From CAXQZU01 sp964228555 (GTDB taxonomy: Bacteria > Planctomycetota > PLA2 > JAEUHO01), in contig CAXQZU010000003.1 in NCBI GenBank assembly GCA_964228555.1, forward strand, positions 1 through 59,229: a DNA stretch of 59,229 bases, read 5' to 3'. Shown here piece by piece: positions 21,863 to 30,718 of this stretch. Each line of letters starts with the position of its first letter. Position 1 is the stretch's first letter. The notes under the pieces were generated by a model that saw nothing but the letters and a program-made list of their open reading frames with translations, was not told the origin of the DNA and ran no database searches. The translations under genes and the position numbers were made by a program.

Positions 21863-23059
21863 TCAGATGCGCTCGAAGGGCTCGAAGAGGCGCCGGTACT
21901 CCTCCTGCGCCTCGCGGTCGGTCATGCTGGCGATCTTGTCGCAGATGGCGCGCTCGAGGCCCACCTCGTCGGCCCAGGCGCGCTCCTCGGCCTCCATCAG
22001 GCGCGGGTTCTCGCGGTAGGCCTCGAAGAGCCCGGTGAGGAAGCGGCGGGCGCGGTGGCCCATCTTCATCAGCGGCGGCGAGTTGTAGAAATGCTCGTAG
22101 AGGTAGTGCGACAGCCGCCGGTGCATGCGGTGCATGTCGTCGTGGAAGGCCACGATGAGGTGCGGGTGGGCCTGCACCTGCGCGGGCGTGGTGGGCTGCA
22201 CGGCCGCGATGCGCTCCGCGGTGGCCGTGATGAGGTCGCCCACGCTGGCGTCGATGATGCGCTTGACGGTGAGCAGCGCCTGCTGGCGCCGGGCCAGCGT
22301 GGGCTCGTCGGCCTGCACGCGCTCCCAGTGCTGGCGCCACAGCTCGACCTCGCGCAGCGCCTCGGGCTCGACGAAGCCGGCCGTGATGCCGTCGTCGAGG
22401 TCGTGGGCGAGGTAGGCCAGCGAGTCGCAGGTGTCCACCAGCTGGGCTTCCAGCAGCGGGCGGATGCCCTCGCGGAAGCCCAGCGGGCCCTTCGGCGAGG
22501 GGCTGTGGAGCGCGAAGGCCTCGCGCACCTCGTAGGAGAGGTTGATGCCGCGCCAGCGCGGGTAGCGGCGCTCCAGCAGGTCCACCACGCGCAGGCCGTG
22601 CGCGTTGTGCTCGAAGCCGCCGTGCGCCTGCATCAGCTCGCGCAGCACGTACTCGCCCTTGTGGCCGAAGGGACCGTGGCCCAGGTCGTGCGAGAGCGCG
22701 ATGGACTCGGTGAGGTCCTCGTTGAGGCGCAGCGCGCGCGCGGCCGTGCGCGCCACCTGGGCCACCTCCATGGTGTGCGTGAGGCGCGTGCGGTAGTAGT
22801 CGCCCTCGTGGTTGACGAAGACCTGCGTCTTGTACTCGAGGCTGCGGAACGCGCGCGTGTGCACGATGCGGTCGCGGTCGCGCATGTAGGCGCTGCGGTA
22901 GGGGTGCGGCGGCTCCGCGTGCGCACGGCCCTGGCTGTGCGCCGAGCGCATGGCCCAGGGCCCGAGCACGGCGTCCTCGCGCGCCTCGATCTCCTCGCGC
23001 GTGACGGCGATGCGCCCGGAGGACGGCGGCAGGCTGTAGCGGAAGGTCTCCTGGCCCAT
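21863..23059 (-). CDS. dGTPase-like HD-domain deoxynucleoside triphosphohydrolase
   Basis: 398 residues, in the range of the Dgt-like family that hydrolyses dNTPs to deoxynucleosides and triphosphate. The HD metal motifs are intact: RTRLTHTMEVAQ (His), ALSHDLGHGPFGHKGE (HD) and a late SLAYLAHDLDDGI (Asp). RSAYMRDRDRIVHTRAFRSLEYKTQV and FEHNAHGLRVVDLLE are family hallmarks. It likely limits dNTP pools. It ends 19 nt from the convergent repeat-protein gene. Upstream of the start only a weak -10 candidate (GAGAGT) is visible. Confidence 0.9.
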   Translation of the reverse strand: MGQETFRYSLPPSSGRIAVTREEIEAREDAVLGPWAMRSAHSQGRAHAEPPHPYRSAYMRDRDRIVHTRAFRSLEYKTQVFVNHEGDYYRTRLTHTMEVAQVARTAARALRLNEDLTESIALSHDLGHGPFGHKGEYVLRELMQAHGGFEHNAHGLRVVDLLERRYPRWRGINLSYEVREAFALHSPSPKGPLGFREGIRPLLEAQLVDTCDSLAYLAHDLDDGITAGFVEPEALREVELWRQHWERVQADEPTLARRQQALLTVKRIIDASVGDLITATAERIAAVQPTTPAQVQAHPHLIVAFHDDMHRMHRRLSHYLYEHFYNSPPLMKMGHRARRFLTGLFEAYRENPRLMEAEERAWADEVGLERAICDKIASMTDREAQEEYRRLFEPFERI

Positions 23060-23121
23060 GGCCTCACTCTCGCAGGCAGGCCGGTGCTGTCCACGACCTC
23101 GCCCTGCGCGCCCTCACGCCG

Positions 23122-23127
23122 TACCTT
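23122..23127 (+). promoter_or_regulatory. -10 box of dtd
   Basis: TACCTT, exactly 6 nt before ATG 23134; leaderless start predicted. Confidence 0.5.
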
Positions 23128-23133
23128 ACGCGC

Positions 23134-23592
23134 ATGCGAACAGTCGTGCAGCGCGTGCAGCGGGCCGAGGTGCGCGTGGACGGGCAGCCGGTGGGACGTT
23201 GCGCCCGTGGCCTGCTGCTGCTGGTGGGCGTCGCACAGGGCGACACGGAGGCCGACGCCGAGGCCACGGCGCGCAAGGTGGCGGCGTTGCGCTGCTTCCC
23301 CGGGCGCACGCCGATGGACCTCACCCTGGCGCAGGCCGGGGGCGGCTGCCTGGTGGTGAGCCAGTTCACCCTGCTGGCCAGCCTGGCCGGGGGCAACCGG
23401 CCGGGATTCGGCGGCGCGGAGGCGCCGGCGCGGGCCGAGGCGCTGGTGCTGCGCGTGGTCGAGGCCCTGCGCGCGGCGGGCCTGCCGGTGGAGACGGGCC
23501 GCTTCGGGGCGGACATGCAGGTGGACCTCGTCAACGACGGGCCCGTGACCTTCGTGCTCGACGTGCGCGAAGGGCGCCTGCAGGGGGGATGA
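23134..23592 (+). CDS. dtd: D-aminoacyl-tRNA deacylase
   Basis: 152 residues, typical length. The N-terminus MRTVVQRVQRAEVRVDGQ, the central LVVSQFTLLA and the C-terminal VDLVNDGPVTFVLD (NxGPxT) are the conserved DTD motifs. The homodimeric cytosolic enzyme releases D-amino acids (and glycine from mischarged tRNA-Ala), protecting translation from wrong chirality. KVAALRCFPG and GNRPGFGG fit the family. A leaderless promoter is predicted; the PAP2 gene follows 35 nt later with its own -10 box. Confidence 0.95.
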   Translation: MRTVVQRVQRAEVRVDGQPVGRCARGLLLLVGVAQGDTEADAEATARKVAALRCFPGRTPMDLTLAQAGGGCLVVSQFTLLASLAGGNRPGFGGAEAPARAEALVLRVVEALRAAGLPVETGRFGADMQVDLVNDGPVTFVLDVREGRLQGG

Positions 23593-23615
23593 CCGTGGTG
23601 CGCACGGGCCCGCGG

Positions 23616-23621
23616 TAGGGT
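23616..23621 (+). promoter_or_regulatory. -10 box of PAP2 gene
   Basis: TAGGGT followed by 6 nt and a GTG start at 23628. Confidence 0.5.
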
Positions 23622-23627
23622 GGCGGC

Positions 23628-24302
23628 GTGCTGCCCGCCGTCCCCGTGCTGCTTGCCTGCCTCGCCGGCTGGGTGGAGTCGCTCGACCGCCTCGAGCGAT
23701 CGATCGTGCACCTGGTGTGCTGCCGCTGGCACGGCGAGTTCACGGCCTGGCTGTTCCCCGCCGCGCAGGACAAGGTGGTGCCTGTGGTGCTGCTGGTGGC
23801 GGTGGTCGGCGTGGTGGGCTGGCGCGAGCGCGCGCGTGCGCTGCGTGCGCTGGTCGTGGCGCTGGCCGGCTGGGGGCTGGCGATGCTGGTGGGTGACGTG
23901 CTGTGGGGCACCATCGCCGCCCCGCGCCCGCCGCATGCCTACGAGACCGTGCTGGTGACGCCCGAGGAGCTGGCCACGTGCGCCAGCCAGCCCGAGGCGT
24001 TGCCGCTGCGCGGCGTGGCCAGCCGCAGCCCCAGCTTCCCCAGCCGGCATGCGCTGACGATGGGCGTGTTCGTGGTCTCGCTCTGGTGCCTGCGGCGCTG
24101 GGCGGGCCTGCTGGCGACCTCCTACGGGCTGGTGATGCTGGTGGGCCGCATCTACGTGGGCAAGCACTGGCCGGGCGACCTGCTCGCTGGCGTGCTGCTG
24201 GGCGGGCTGGTGGCCTTCGCGCTGTGGCGCCTGTCGGCGCGCCTGCCGTGGTGGCGCGACCCGGCGGCACCCGCCGGCGGCGCGGGGCCTGCAGCGGGCT
24301 AG
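23628..24302 (+). CDS. PAP2-family membrane phosphatase
   Basis: 224 residues with several membrane helices. The three acid-phosphatase motifs are present in order: APRPPH (motif 1, Arg-Pro), SFPSRHALTMG (PSRH) and GRIYVGKHWPGD (RxxxxxHxxxD with the catalytic His). The family removes phosphate from lipid or polyprenyl phosphates such as undecaprenyl pyrophosphate, phosphatidate or phosphatidylglycerophosphate at the membrane surface; the substrate cannot be told. A GTG start is supported by a -10 box 6 nt upstream. Its TAG stop shares CTAG with the convergent gene's stop. Confidence 0.88.
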   Translation: MLPAVPVLLACLAGWVESLDRLERSIVHLVCCRWHGEFTAWLFPAAQDKVVPVVLLVAVVGVVGWRERARALRALVVALAGWGLAMLVGDVLWGTIAAPRPPHAYETVLVTPEELATCASQPEALPLRGVASRSPSFPSRHALTMGVFVVSLWCLRRWAGLLATSYGLVMLVGRIYVGKHWPGDLLAGVLLGGLVAFALWRLSARLPWWRDPAAPAGGAGPAAG

Positions 24303-27190
24303 CCCACGCGGCGCGTGGCGACGCGCACCACGAGCACGCGGCCGGGATCGCTGGGATGCTCGAGGCGCAGCCACAGGGGCTCGCTGTCGGCCAGCGGCGC
24401 GGTGGCCGCCCGCTCGCGCAACGGGTGCCAGCGGGGCACGTCCACGGCCACGCCTTGCGCCTCCAGGCCGCCCACGGGCACGGCCTCGACGCCACGCAGC
24501 CGCGCGGCGCGCACGCGCACCACGGTCACGCGCCGGCCCTCCTCGTCGGGGCCGGGGCGCACCTGCACCACGAGTCCCTCTTCCGCCAGGCCGGGCAGGG
24601 ACAGCACGCGCTGCGCCTCCCCGGGCTGGCCGCGCAGCACGCGCACCTGCCGGGTGATGCTGCGGCTGGCCAGCTGGCGCGCCACCACCTGCTGCGTGGA
24701 GCGTGCCACCTGCAGGCTGCGCAGCGCGAAGAGGCTGGTGGCATCGCCCGCCCGGGCCAGCTCGGCATCGGCCGCCGGAAGCATCGCGGGCAGCATCAGC
24801 CACGCCTCGCCGCCCGGCAGGGCCGTGACGCCTTCGCGGCCCAGCACGGCCTCCGCCGCGGCGCGCGGCACGTCGTACGCGCGCGCCTCCACCTCCAGCA
24901 GCGTGCCGGCCTGCGACCCCAGCCATGCCGCCGCCTCGCCCAGCCGCACGTGCTCCGCAGCCGGCAGGCGCGCCTCGGCACGGCCCTCGCGCACGCGCAC
25001 GGGATTGGCCGCGCCCGCCACCAGCAGCCGTGCGCGCGTCGCCAGCAGCGAGGCCAGCGCCGTCTCGCGCGCCTCGCGTGCCAGGGCCTCGGGCGGGGGC
25101 GAGCCGGCGGCCTGCTCGGCAGGCCAGCCGTCCAGCACGAGGTCGTCCTGCACCTCGGTGCCCAGCGGGCCCAGCGGATGCTGCTGCAGCTCCTCGCGGC
25201 CCCCGGGCTGCCACGCCGGCACGTCGGGGACGGGGGCCGGCTGGCCCTGCTTGCCGGCCGGCCTCACGCCCACCAGCAGCACGAGGTCGGGGGCGCTGCC
25301 CGCGCTGTCCACGAAGGGATTGGGCAGGCCGAACAGCACCAGCGTGTCGGCGTGCGGCAGGCGGCGGTCGGCCTCCACCTGGGTCTCGGCGAACTTGGGC
25401 AGGCGCAGCCACGGGCCCGTGGGGCCGTCCTTGCGCACCACCACGCTGGGCAGCACCTGCCGCGCGCGCGCCACCACCGACACGGCCGCGGCCCGCGCCC
25501 CGGCCCGCACGCCGGCAAGGTCCTCTGCGTAGAGGTCCAGCGACACGCCGTAGCGCGCCGCCTCCAGCCCCAGCACCGCGAGGCGCGGCTCGCCGGCCGA
25601 GGCGTGCAGTGGATGCGCCTCGGTGCGCTCATGCAGGTCCAGCCGCGCGCCGACCTCGCCGTCGAGGCGCAGCTGCGCCGTGCCCAGCAGCGTCACGCCC
25701 TGCAGGCCCTCGAGGTCGGCGCGGCACTCCTCCAGCAGGCGCCCGGACACCTGCGCATCGAGGGCGTCCTCGCGCGCCGCCGGGCTGGGCAGGCGCAGCG
25801 CGGTGGCAAGGCGCACCGTACCGCCGCTGCCCGTGGCGTAGAGCGCCACGTCCACCTGCACGGCAGGGGGCTGGGCCGCGAAGGCTGCGCGCAGTGCCTG
25901 CACCTCACGCTGCACGGGCTCCCCGTGCTGCACCAGCAGCACGTCGTCGAGCCGCTCCAGCAACCGGACGGGACCGCCCGCGGCCGGCTTGCGGCTGCCC
26001 GCGGCGGGGCGGCTGCGCTCGAGGCTCGCCACCGGCCAGTCGGTGGCCAGCGTGCTGCGCACCCAGCGCTCGGCGAAGCGGGCGCGCGAGAGCGAGGTGG
26101 GCCCCTGCTCGAGGGCGATGCGGGGCGAGGCGAAGGCGCTGGGACCGAGCGAGCGGGAGGGCGGCGCGTCCGCGGAGGGCTGGGGCGCGAACTCGTGGAA
26201 GCGCAGCGGGTCGCCGCCAGCCTCCGCGCGCTCGCCGAAGGTCTCGCCCAGCAGCGCGACGAAGCGTCCGCGCACGCCGGCGTCGGCGGGCGGGCCGCTG
26301 GGCCGCGCGGGCTCGGGGGCCAGCTCGAGCCGCTGCGCGCGCGCCTCGGCGGCCACCTGCCGCAGCCAGAACAGCAGGTTCCAGCGCTCCGCCTCCAGCT
26401 GGCCGCCGAACTCGCTGCGGTCCACGAGCGCGATGCCCTCGCGCAGGGCCAGGTCAGCGGCAGCCAGGTCGCCCTCGTTGCGGCGGCGCTGGGCCTGCTC
26501 CTCGGCCTGCCGCAGGCGCGTGCGCAGGCGCTGGAAGGACTCGCTGCGCACGGTCTCGTAGAACTGGAGCAGCGTGCGCAGCATGGCGCCGCGGTCGGGC
26601 TGCTCGCTCTCCACCAGCCCCAGCACGTGCAGGGCCTCGCTGCTCTCGGGGTCGGTGGCCAGCGCCAGCGCCACCTCGCGGCGGGCGTCGTCGAACTGGC
26701 GTCGCGCCAGCGCCGCGCGCGCACGGTCCAGGGCCTGCGCCACCTGCTGGCGCCGCTGCGCGGCGCGCTCGGCCTGCTCCTGTGCCTCGCGGCCTTCCAG
26801 TCCCGGCAGGCGCCCGGGCGCCACCTTGCTGGCGTGCTCGCCGAGGGCCTGCTCGGCGCGCGCGCGCAGGTCGGCCGGCAGGGCCGGGTCCTGCTGCAGC
26901 GTGCTCCAGGCGGAGAGCGCTTGCTCCCAGCGTCCCCGGGCGGCATGGCACTCGGCTGCGCCCCACAGCGCCTCGGCGCGGGCGCGCGGCTCGAGGTCGG
27001 TGCGGGCCAGGAGCGCGTCGAACAGCTCCAGCGCGGCGTCGGGCTCGTGGCGCACGCGCAGCAGGTGGCGCGCCTCGAAGAGCTGCTGCTCGGGCGAGTC
27101 CTCGGCCTGCGCAGGGCGGCACACAGCCAGCGGCGCCAGCAGCAGCAGCAGCGCCAGCAGCCGCAGCGGGGCGGGGGTGCGCAAGGGCAT
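24299..27190 (-). CDS. Large exported protein with TPR-like N-terminus and secretin-like region (tentative)
   Basis: 963 residues. Signal peptide 1-29 (LRLLALLLLLAPLAVCRPAQA). Residues 30-290 are helical with TPR-like pairs (EALWGAAECHAARGRWEQAL, SSEALHVLGLVESE). From about 405 to 640 the pattern recalls secretins: DVLLVQHGEPVQREVQALRAA (compare the 'xVxxTPEVxxQIxxLL' clause), VQVDVALY, VTLLGTAQLRLDGEVGARL, YGVSLDLYAEDL and ADTLVLFGLPNP. This resemblance is by eye and may be distant. The C-terminal 300 residues contain more beta-rich clauses of unknown type. No partner secretion genes lie nearby. It closes the minus-strand run that starts at 32064 and its stop interlocks with the PAP2 stop. 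Confidence 0.6.
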   Translation of the reverse strand: MPLRTPAPLRLLALLLLLAPLAVCRPAQAEDSPEQQLFEARHLLRVRHEPDAALELFDALLARTDLEPRARAEALWGAAECHAARGRWEQALSAWSTLQQDPALPADLRARAEQALGEHASKVAPGRLPGLEGREAQEQAERAAQRRQQVAQALDRARAALARRQFDDARREVALALATDPESSEALHVLGLVESEQPDRGAMLRTLLQFYETVRSESFQRLRTRLRQAEEQAQRRRNEGDLAAADLALREGIALVDRSEFGGQLEAERWNLLFWLRQVAAEARAQRLELAPEPARPSGPPADAGVRGRFVALLGETFGERAEAGGDPLRFHEFAPQPSADAPPSRSLGPSAFASPRIALEQGPTSLSRARFAERWVRSTLATDWPVASLERSRPAAGSRKPAAGGPVRLLERLDDVLLVQHGEPVQREVQALRAAFAAQPPAVQVDVALYATGSGGTVRLATALRLPSPAAREDALDAQVSGRLLEECRADLEGLQGVTLLGTAQLRLDGEVGARLDLHERTEAHPLHASAGEPRLAVLGLEAARYGVSLDLYAEDLAGVRAGARAAAVSVVARARQVLPSVVVRKDGPTGPWLRLPKFAETQVEADRRLPHADTLVLFGLPNPFVDSAGSAPDLVLLVGVRPAGKQGQPAPVPDVPAWQPGGREELQQHPLGPLGTEVQDDLVLDGWPAEQAAGSPPPEALAREARETALASLLATRARLLVAGAANPVRVREGRAEARLPAAEHVRLGEAAAWLGSQAGTLLEVEARAYDVPRAAAEAVLGREGVTALPGGEAWLMLPAMLPAADAELARAGDATSLFALRSLQVARSTQQVVARQLASRSITRQVRVLRGQPGEAQRVLSLPGLAEEGLVVQVRPGPDEEGRRVTVVRVRAARLRGVEAVPVGGLEAQGVAVDVPRWHPLRERAATAPLADSEPLWLRLEHPSDPGRVLVVRVATRRVG

Positions 27191-27244
27191 CGCCCCATCG
27201 TGCCACCGCGGCGCCGAGGCGGCGCGGATCGGGCCGTCGGCGGC

Positions 27245-27919
27245 CTACCCGGGCAGGGCGGGCAGGAGGGCGGCCAGCGCGCGTGCGGCCTTGCCCGGGT
27301 CGGGTGCGCGCAGCACGGCCTGGCCCACCGCCACGCGCCGCACGCCCGCGTCCACGAGGGCGGGCAGGCGCGAGGCCTCGATGCCGCCGATGGCGAACAC
27401 GGGCCGGGCGCCCGCCCCAGCGAGGCTGGCCTGCGCCAGCGTGGCGCCGCCCGGCGTGCGCTCCAGCGCCTTGCTGCCGGTGGGGAAGAAGGGGCCCAGG
27501 CCGAGGTAGTCCACCGGCAGGCTGCCTGCTGCGCGTACCTCGTCGGGCCCATGCGTGGAGAGGCCCAGCAAGCGGTCGGGCCCCAGCAGCAGGCGCGCCA
27601 GCGCAGGCGTGAGGTCGTGCTCGCCCACGTGGGCCCCGTCGGCACCCGCGGCGGCGGCCAGCGCCACGCGGTCGTCCACCACGAGCAGCGCCCCGACGGC
27701 GTCGCACCACGCGCGCGCCTCCCGCACGACGGCGATGCAGGCCTTGTCGTCGGCCTGCTTCATGCGCACCTGCAGCACGTCCACGGCTCCGGAGGCCAGC
27801 GCCGCCTGCGTGGCGCGCACCCAGCCCTCGCCGCCGGTCTCGGGGCCTGCGACCAGGTGCAGGCGGGCGCTGGAGAGGCGCGCGCGTCGGGCGGCGCCCG
27901 TGCCCTGCAGCGCAGGCAT
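27245..27919 (-). CDS. thiE: Thiamine-phosphate synthase
   Basis: 224 residues from ATG 27919. TIM-barrel motifs of ThiE: LHLVAGPETGG, VDVLQVRMKQAD (compare QLREK), VDDRVALAAAAGADGAHVGE (pyrophosphate/metal region), LGLSTHGPDE, YLGLGPFFPTGSK (compare GP+F.T.TK) and FAIGGIEAS. It joins the pyrimidine (HMP-PP) and thiazole phosphates into thiamine phosphate. An alternative GTG at 27928 overlaps the previous stop (GTGA) and would add three residues; both starts fit coupling. No other thiamine genes are adjacent, so a TenI-like role is a lesser possibility. Confidence 0.85.
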   Translation of the reverse strand: MPALQGTGAARRARLSSARLHLVAGPETGGEGWVRATQAALASGAVDVLQVRMKQADDKACIAVVREARAWCDAVGALLVVDDRVALAAAAGADGAHVGEHDLTPALARLLLGPDRLLGLSTHGPDEVRAAGSLPVDYLGLGPFFPTGSKALERTPGGATLAQASLAGAGARPVFAIGGIEASRLPALVDAGVRRVAVGQAVLRAPDPGKAARALAALLPALPG

Positions 27920-27924
27920 GGCGT

Positions 27925-28563
27925 TCACCGCGCGCCCCCGGGCCCTGCCGCAGGGCGCGCCCGCAGCGCCTCCCAGCCGCCGCCGCCCAGCTTGCGTCGC
28001 ATGTCCACGTGCGTGGCCACGGGGAACGAGAGCGCGAGCCCCCCGTCGGGCTCGGCCACCAGCGCGAAGGCCGGAGGCGCCAGCCAGCCCATGCGCGTGG
28101 ACGGCGCGTCGGGCGCGATGGCCTCCAGCGACGCCGGGGCCGCGCCGGGGTGCGCCGTGCGCCAGGCCTGCACGCGCTCCAGCAGCGCATCGCCGCGGGC
28201 CTGGCTCTCGCGCACGTCGGCCGCGCGCCACTGCGAGCCGGCCATCACGCCCAGCAGCAGGCTCAGGCACCACAGTCCCAGCCGCGAGGGGTGCGGCCCC
28301 AGGTCCGGCCAGCCGTAGAAGCGTCGCGTGCCCCACGACGCCCCGCCGAAGATGGCGCCCAGCGGCGCACCCACCGTGCCCACGAGGAACAGCAGCTGGC
28401 CGCGGCCCTGGTCGTAGCGCGTCAGCTCGCACAGCGCGGCCAGCGACACCGCGCAGAGCAGGGCCAGCGGGAGCGCGCGCCAGCGTGCCGGCAGCCGGTC
28501 GGTGGCCAGCGTGGCCGCGTAGAACGGCAGCAGCAGCAGGGCGGCCAGCAGGGCGTCGGGCAT
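27925..28563 (-). CDS. Membrane protein of unknown function
   Basis: 212 residues. Two to four hydrophobic helices occupy about 1-115 (LLAALLLLPFYAATLATD, LPLALLCAVSLAALCEL, LLFLVGTVGAPLGAIFGG, LGLWCLSLLLGVMAGS), followed by a soluble part of about 95 residues with a helix (ESQARGDALLERVQAWR) and GLALSFPVATHVDMRRKLG. No domain recognised. Its ATG has a TACGCT -10 box 7 nt upstream, and its stop overlaps the alternative thiE start. Confidence 0.7.
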   Translation of the reverse strand: MPDALLAALLLLPFYAATLATDRLPARWRALPLALLCAVSLAALCELTRYDQGRGQLLFLVGTVGAPLGAIFGGASWGTRRFYGWPDLGPHPSRLGLWCLSLLLGVMAGSQWRAADVRESQARGDALLERVQAWRTAHPGAAPASLEAIAPDAPSTRMGWLAPPAFALVAEPDGGLALSFPVATHVDMRRKLGGGGWEALRARPAAGPGGAR

Positions 28564-28570
28564 GGCAGGC

Positions 28571-28576
28571 AGCGTA
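28571..28576 (-). promoter_or_regulatory. -10 box of gene at 28563
   Basis: Minus-strand TACGCT, 7 nt before the ATG, in the 38-nt gap after ino1; an internal promoter for the downstream half of the run. Confidence 0.45.
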
Positions 28577-28601
28577 GCCGCTCGCGGGCGGCCGGCGCGC
28601 T

Positions 28602-29843
28602 TCAGCTGCGGCGCTTGCGAGAGCCGGCGGCGCGCTGCCGGTGGCCGGCCACGTAGGCCTCCAGCAAGGCCAGCTGCTTGACGAAGGACTGCTCCTCCAC
28701 GCCCGCGGGCGACTTGAAGTAGCCCGCCAGGTGCCGCATGAGGCCGGCCTCGCCCTGCGCGTGCGCGAAGGCAGCCAGCCGGGCGAGGTCGAGCACCAGC
28801 GGGGCCGCCAGCGCCGAGTCGTTGCCTTGCCACGTGAACTGCATGGTCATGCGAGCCCCGAGGAAGCCCTCGAAGTGGATGAAGTCCCACGCCACCTTCC
28901 AGTCGTCGAGGCTGGGCACGTAATCGATGGTGACGCGCGAGTGCAGGTCGCCGTCGCCCAGGATCTTGCGCAGCGCCGCGTCCTTCGAGCGGGTCTTGCT
29001 CAGGCGCGCGTGCGGGTCGTTGAGCACGAACCCGTCGCGGTTGCCCAGCATGTTGTAGCCTTCCCACGACAGCACGCGCAGCGCGCGGCCGGCGAAGAGC
29101 GGGGCCAGCGCGGTCTTGACCAGCGTCTCGCCCGTCTTGCCGTCGCTGCCCATGTGCGGCACGCCACGCTCCAGCGCCAGCTGCTGCAGCGCAGGCAGGT
29201 GGCTGCCGGGCGAGGGCGTGAAGTTCACGCACGCATGGCCGGCGTCGATGGCGGCGAAGGCGGTGAGCAGGCTGGTGGTCAGGCCCTTGCTGGCGCGCGG
29301 CTGCTCGATGAGGCGCCGCAGCGCCTTGAGGTCGGCGGCCTCGATGGGCAGCTCGCGCGGCGGCTCGGTGCTGGCGAGGTTCACGACCACGACGCGGGCG
29401 AGGTCGTGGCGCTCGCGGAACTCGGCGAGGTCGCGCTGGATGCCCGCCACCACCTCGGAGGGCCGGCGGGCGCGTGCCACGCGGCCGCCGCGTGCCAGCT
29501 CCTTCACGGCGCTGCCGGGGTTGACCAGGTAGCCCGGGCGCAGGTCGGCCTGCACGGCCTGCAGGTCGTCGCGCAGCGCCTCCAGCAGCGCGGCGTCGAG
29601 GATGCCGGCGCGCTGGGCGAACTCCTGCGCCGCGCAGCAGGGGTCGGTGGCCCGGATCTCGTGGCCGCCGAAGACGAGGTCGTCCACGCGCGGCAGGTCC
29701 AGCCCGTCGAACAGCGGCGTGCTGGTGAGCAGGCCCACCGGCGGGCGCAGCCGGCGCGCCACGGCGCGTGCGCCCACGATGCTCAGCGTGGCCACGCCGC
29801 CGCAGGCACCCACCAGCCACACGCCTGTCTTCTGCGTGCTCAT
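28602..29843 (-). CDS. ino1: Inositol-3-phosphate synthase
   Basis: 413 residues, the short bacterial/archaeal form. NAD-binding GVWLVGACGGVATLSIVGA, then ADLRPGYLVNPGSAVKELA, VVVVNLASTEPP, HACVNFTPSPGSHLPAL, HMGSDGKTGETLVKTALAP, VLSWEGYNMLGNRDG and VTIDYVPSLDDWKVAWDFIH are hallmark blocks, including the catalytic Lys/Asp clusters. The enzyme converts glucose-6-phosphate to 1L-myo-inositol-1-phosphate, the first step to inositol lipids or compatible solutes. The ATG overlaps the upstream TGA by one base, indicating coupling. No inositol monophosphatase or phosphatidylinositol synthase gene is visible here. Confidence 0.93.
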   Translation of the reverse strand: MSTQKTGVWLVGACGGVATLSIVGARAVARRLRPPVGLLTSTPLFDGLDLPRVDDLVFGGHEIRATDPCCAAQEFAQRAGILDAALLEALRDDLQAVQADLRPGYLVNPGSAVKELARGGRVARARRPSEVVAGIQRDLAEFRERHDLARVVVVNLASTEPPRELPIEAADLKALRRLIEQPRASKGLTTSLLTAFAAIDAGHACVNFTPSPGSHLPALQQLALERGVPHMGSDGKTGETLVKTALAPLFAGRALRVLSWEGYNMLGNRDGFVLNDPHARLSKTRSKDAALRKILGDGDLHSRVTIDYVPSLDDWKVAWDFIHFEGFLGARMTMQFTWQGNDSALAAPLVLDLARLAAFAHAQGEAGLMRHLAGYFKSPAGVEEQSFVKQLALLEAYVAGHRQRAAGSRKRRS

Positions 29844-30718
29844 CAGCGTCCTTCCCCGCCCGCGCGGGCGTCCAGGTAGCGGGCCACCAGCGCGCGTCGC
29901 GTGGGCGGCACGAAGGGGGTGGCTTGCGGTGCGGCGGCCTCCTGCCGGCGCAGCGCCTCCAGTGCGCGGCGGGCCTGCAGGCCCTCGTCCAGCACGCCTG
30001 CCAGCGCGCTGGCCGCCGCGGCGGCGTCGGGCTGGTCGAGCGCGGTGGCGAGCGCCGAGCCCGTGCCGGCGCGCTCGCGCAGCTGGTTGCGTAGCGCGGG
30101 GTCGCGCAGGGCCTGCTCCAGCGCCGGGGCCTCGGCCTTGCGCTCGGGCGAGAGGCCGAGGGCGGCGCGCAGGCGCGCGTCCTCGGCGGCCTTGGCCGCG
30201 ATGGCGTCGGCGCCGGCGGCGTCGAGCGTGCCCACCACGCGCAGGTCGCGGTCCTCGCCCGCCTCGCGGGCGCTCGAGCCGTCGCCACGCGGGGCCGGCA
30301 GCGCCATGCACAGGCCGGCCAGCAGCACGCCCGCCACGCACGCCGGCACGCCGGCCAGGGGCGCGAGGCGCACGCGCGGGACCGGCGGCGCGTCGGTGCC
30401 GGCCAGCGTGCCCCGCTCGGCGGCGGCCAGCCCGGCTTCGTGCGCGCCGGCCACGCGGTCCAGGGCCCACGCCGCCGAGCCGCCATCCACGGCGCTCACG
30501 CGCCGGGCGCGCCGCAGGCCCAGCACGAGGCCGGCGAGCAGGCCGCAGGCCGGGGCCAGCGCAGCCGGCAGGCCCGCACCCAGTGCGCGCAGGCAGAGGC
30601 CCAGCGCGCCGCCCGCGCACAGCGCGAGGCCCAGCGCCTGCAGCAGTGCCCCGGCGCGCTCGCGGCGCTCCACGCGCCGGGCGAGCAGGCTCGCGGCACG
30701 GGCCCAGCCAGCGTTCAT
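29843..30718 (-). CDS. Membrane protein of unknown function, ino1 operon
   Basis: 291 residues. A basic N-terminus (LLARRVERRERAGALLQALG) leads into two adjacent helices (ALCAGGALGLCLRALGAGLP, LLAGLVLGLRR), then a single helix near 130 (VPACVAGVLLAGLCMAL); the C-terminal 150 residues are Ala/Arg/Glu-rich and helical. No domain recognised. Start ATG overlaps the upstream stop (ATGA) and its own stop overlaps the ino1 start, so it is translationally coupled on both sides. It may help place the YdjY protein or another product at the membrane, but that is a guess. Confidence 0.7.
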   Translation of the reverse strand: MNAGWARAASLLARRVERRERAGALLQALGLALCAGGALGLCLRALGAGLPAALAPACGLLAGLVLGLRRARRVSAVDGGSAAWALDRVAGAHEAGLAAAERGTLAGTDAPPVPRVRLAPLAGVPACVAGVLLAGLCMALPAPRGDGSSAREAGEDRDLRVVGTLDAAGADAIAAKAAEDARLRAALGLSPERKAEAPALEQALRDPALRNQLRERAGTGSALATALDQPDAAAAASALAGVLDEGLQARRALEALRRQEAAAPQATPFVPPTRRALVARYLDARAGGEGR

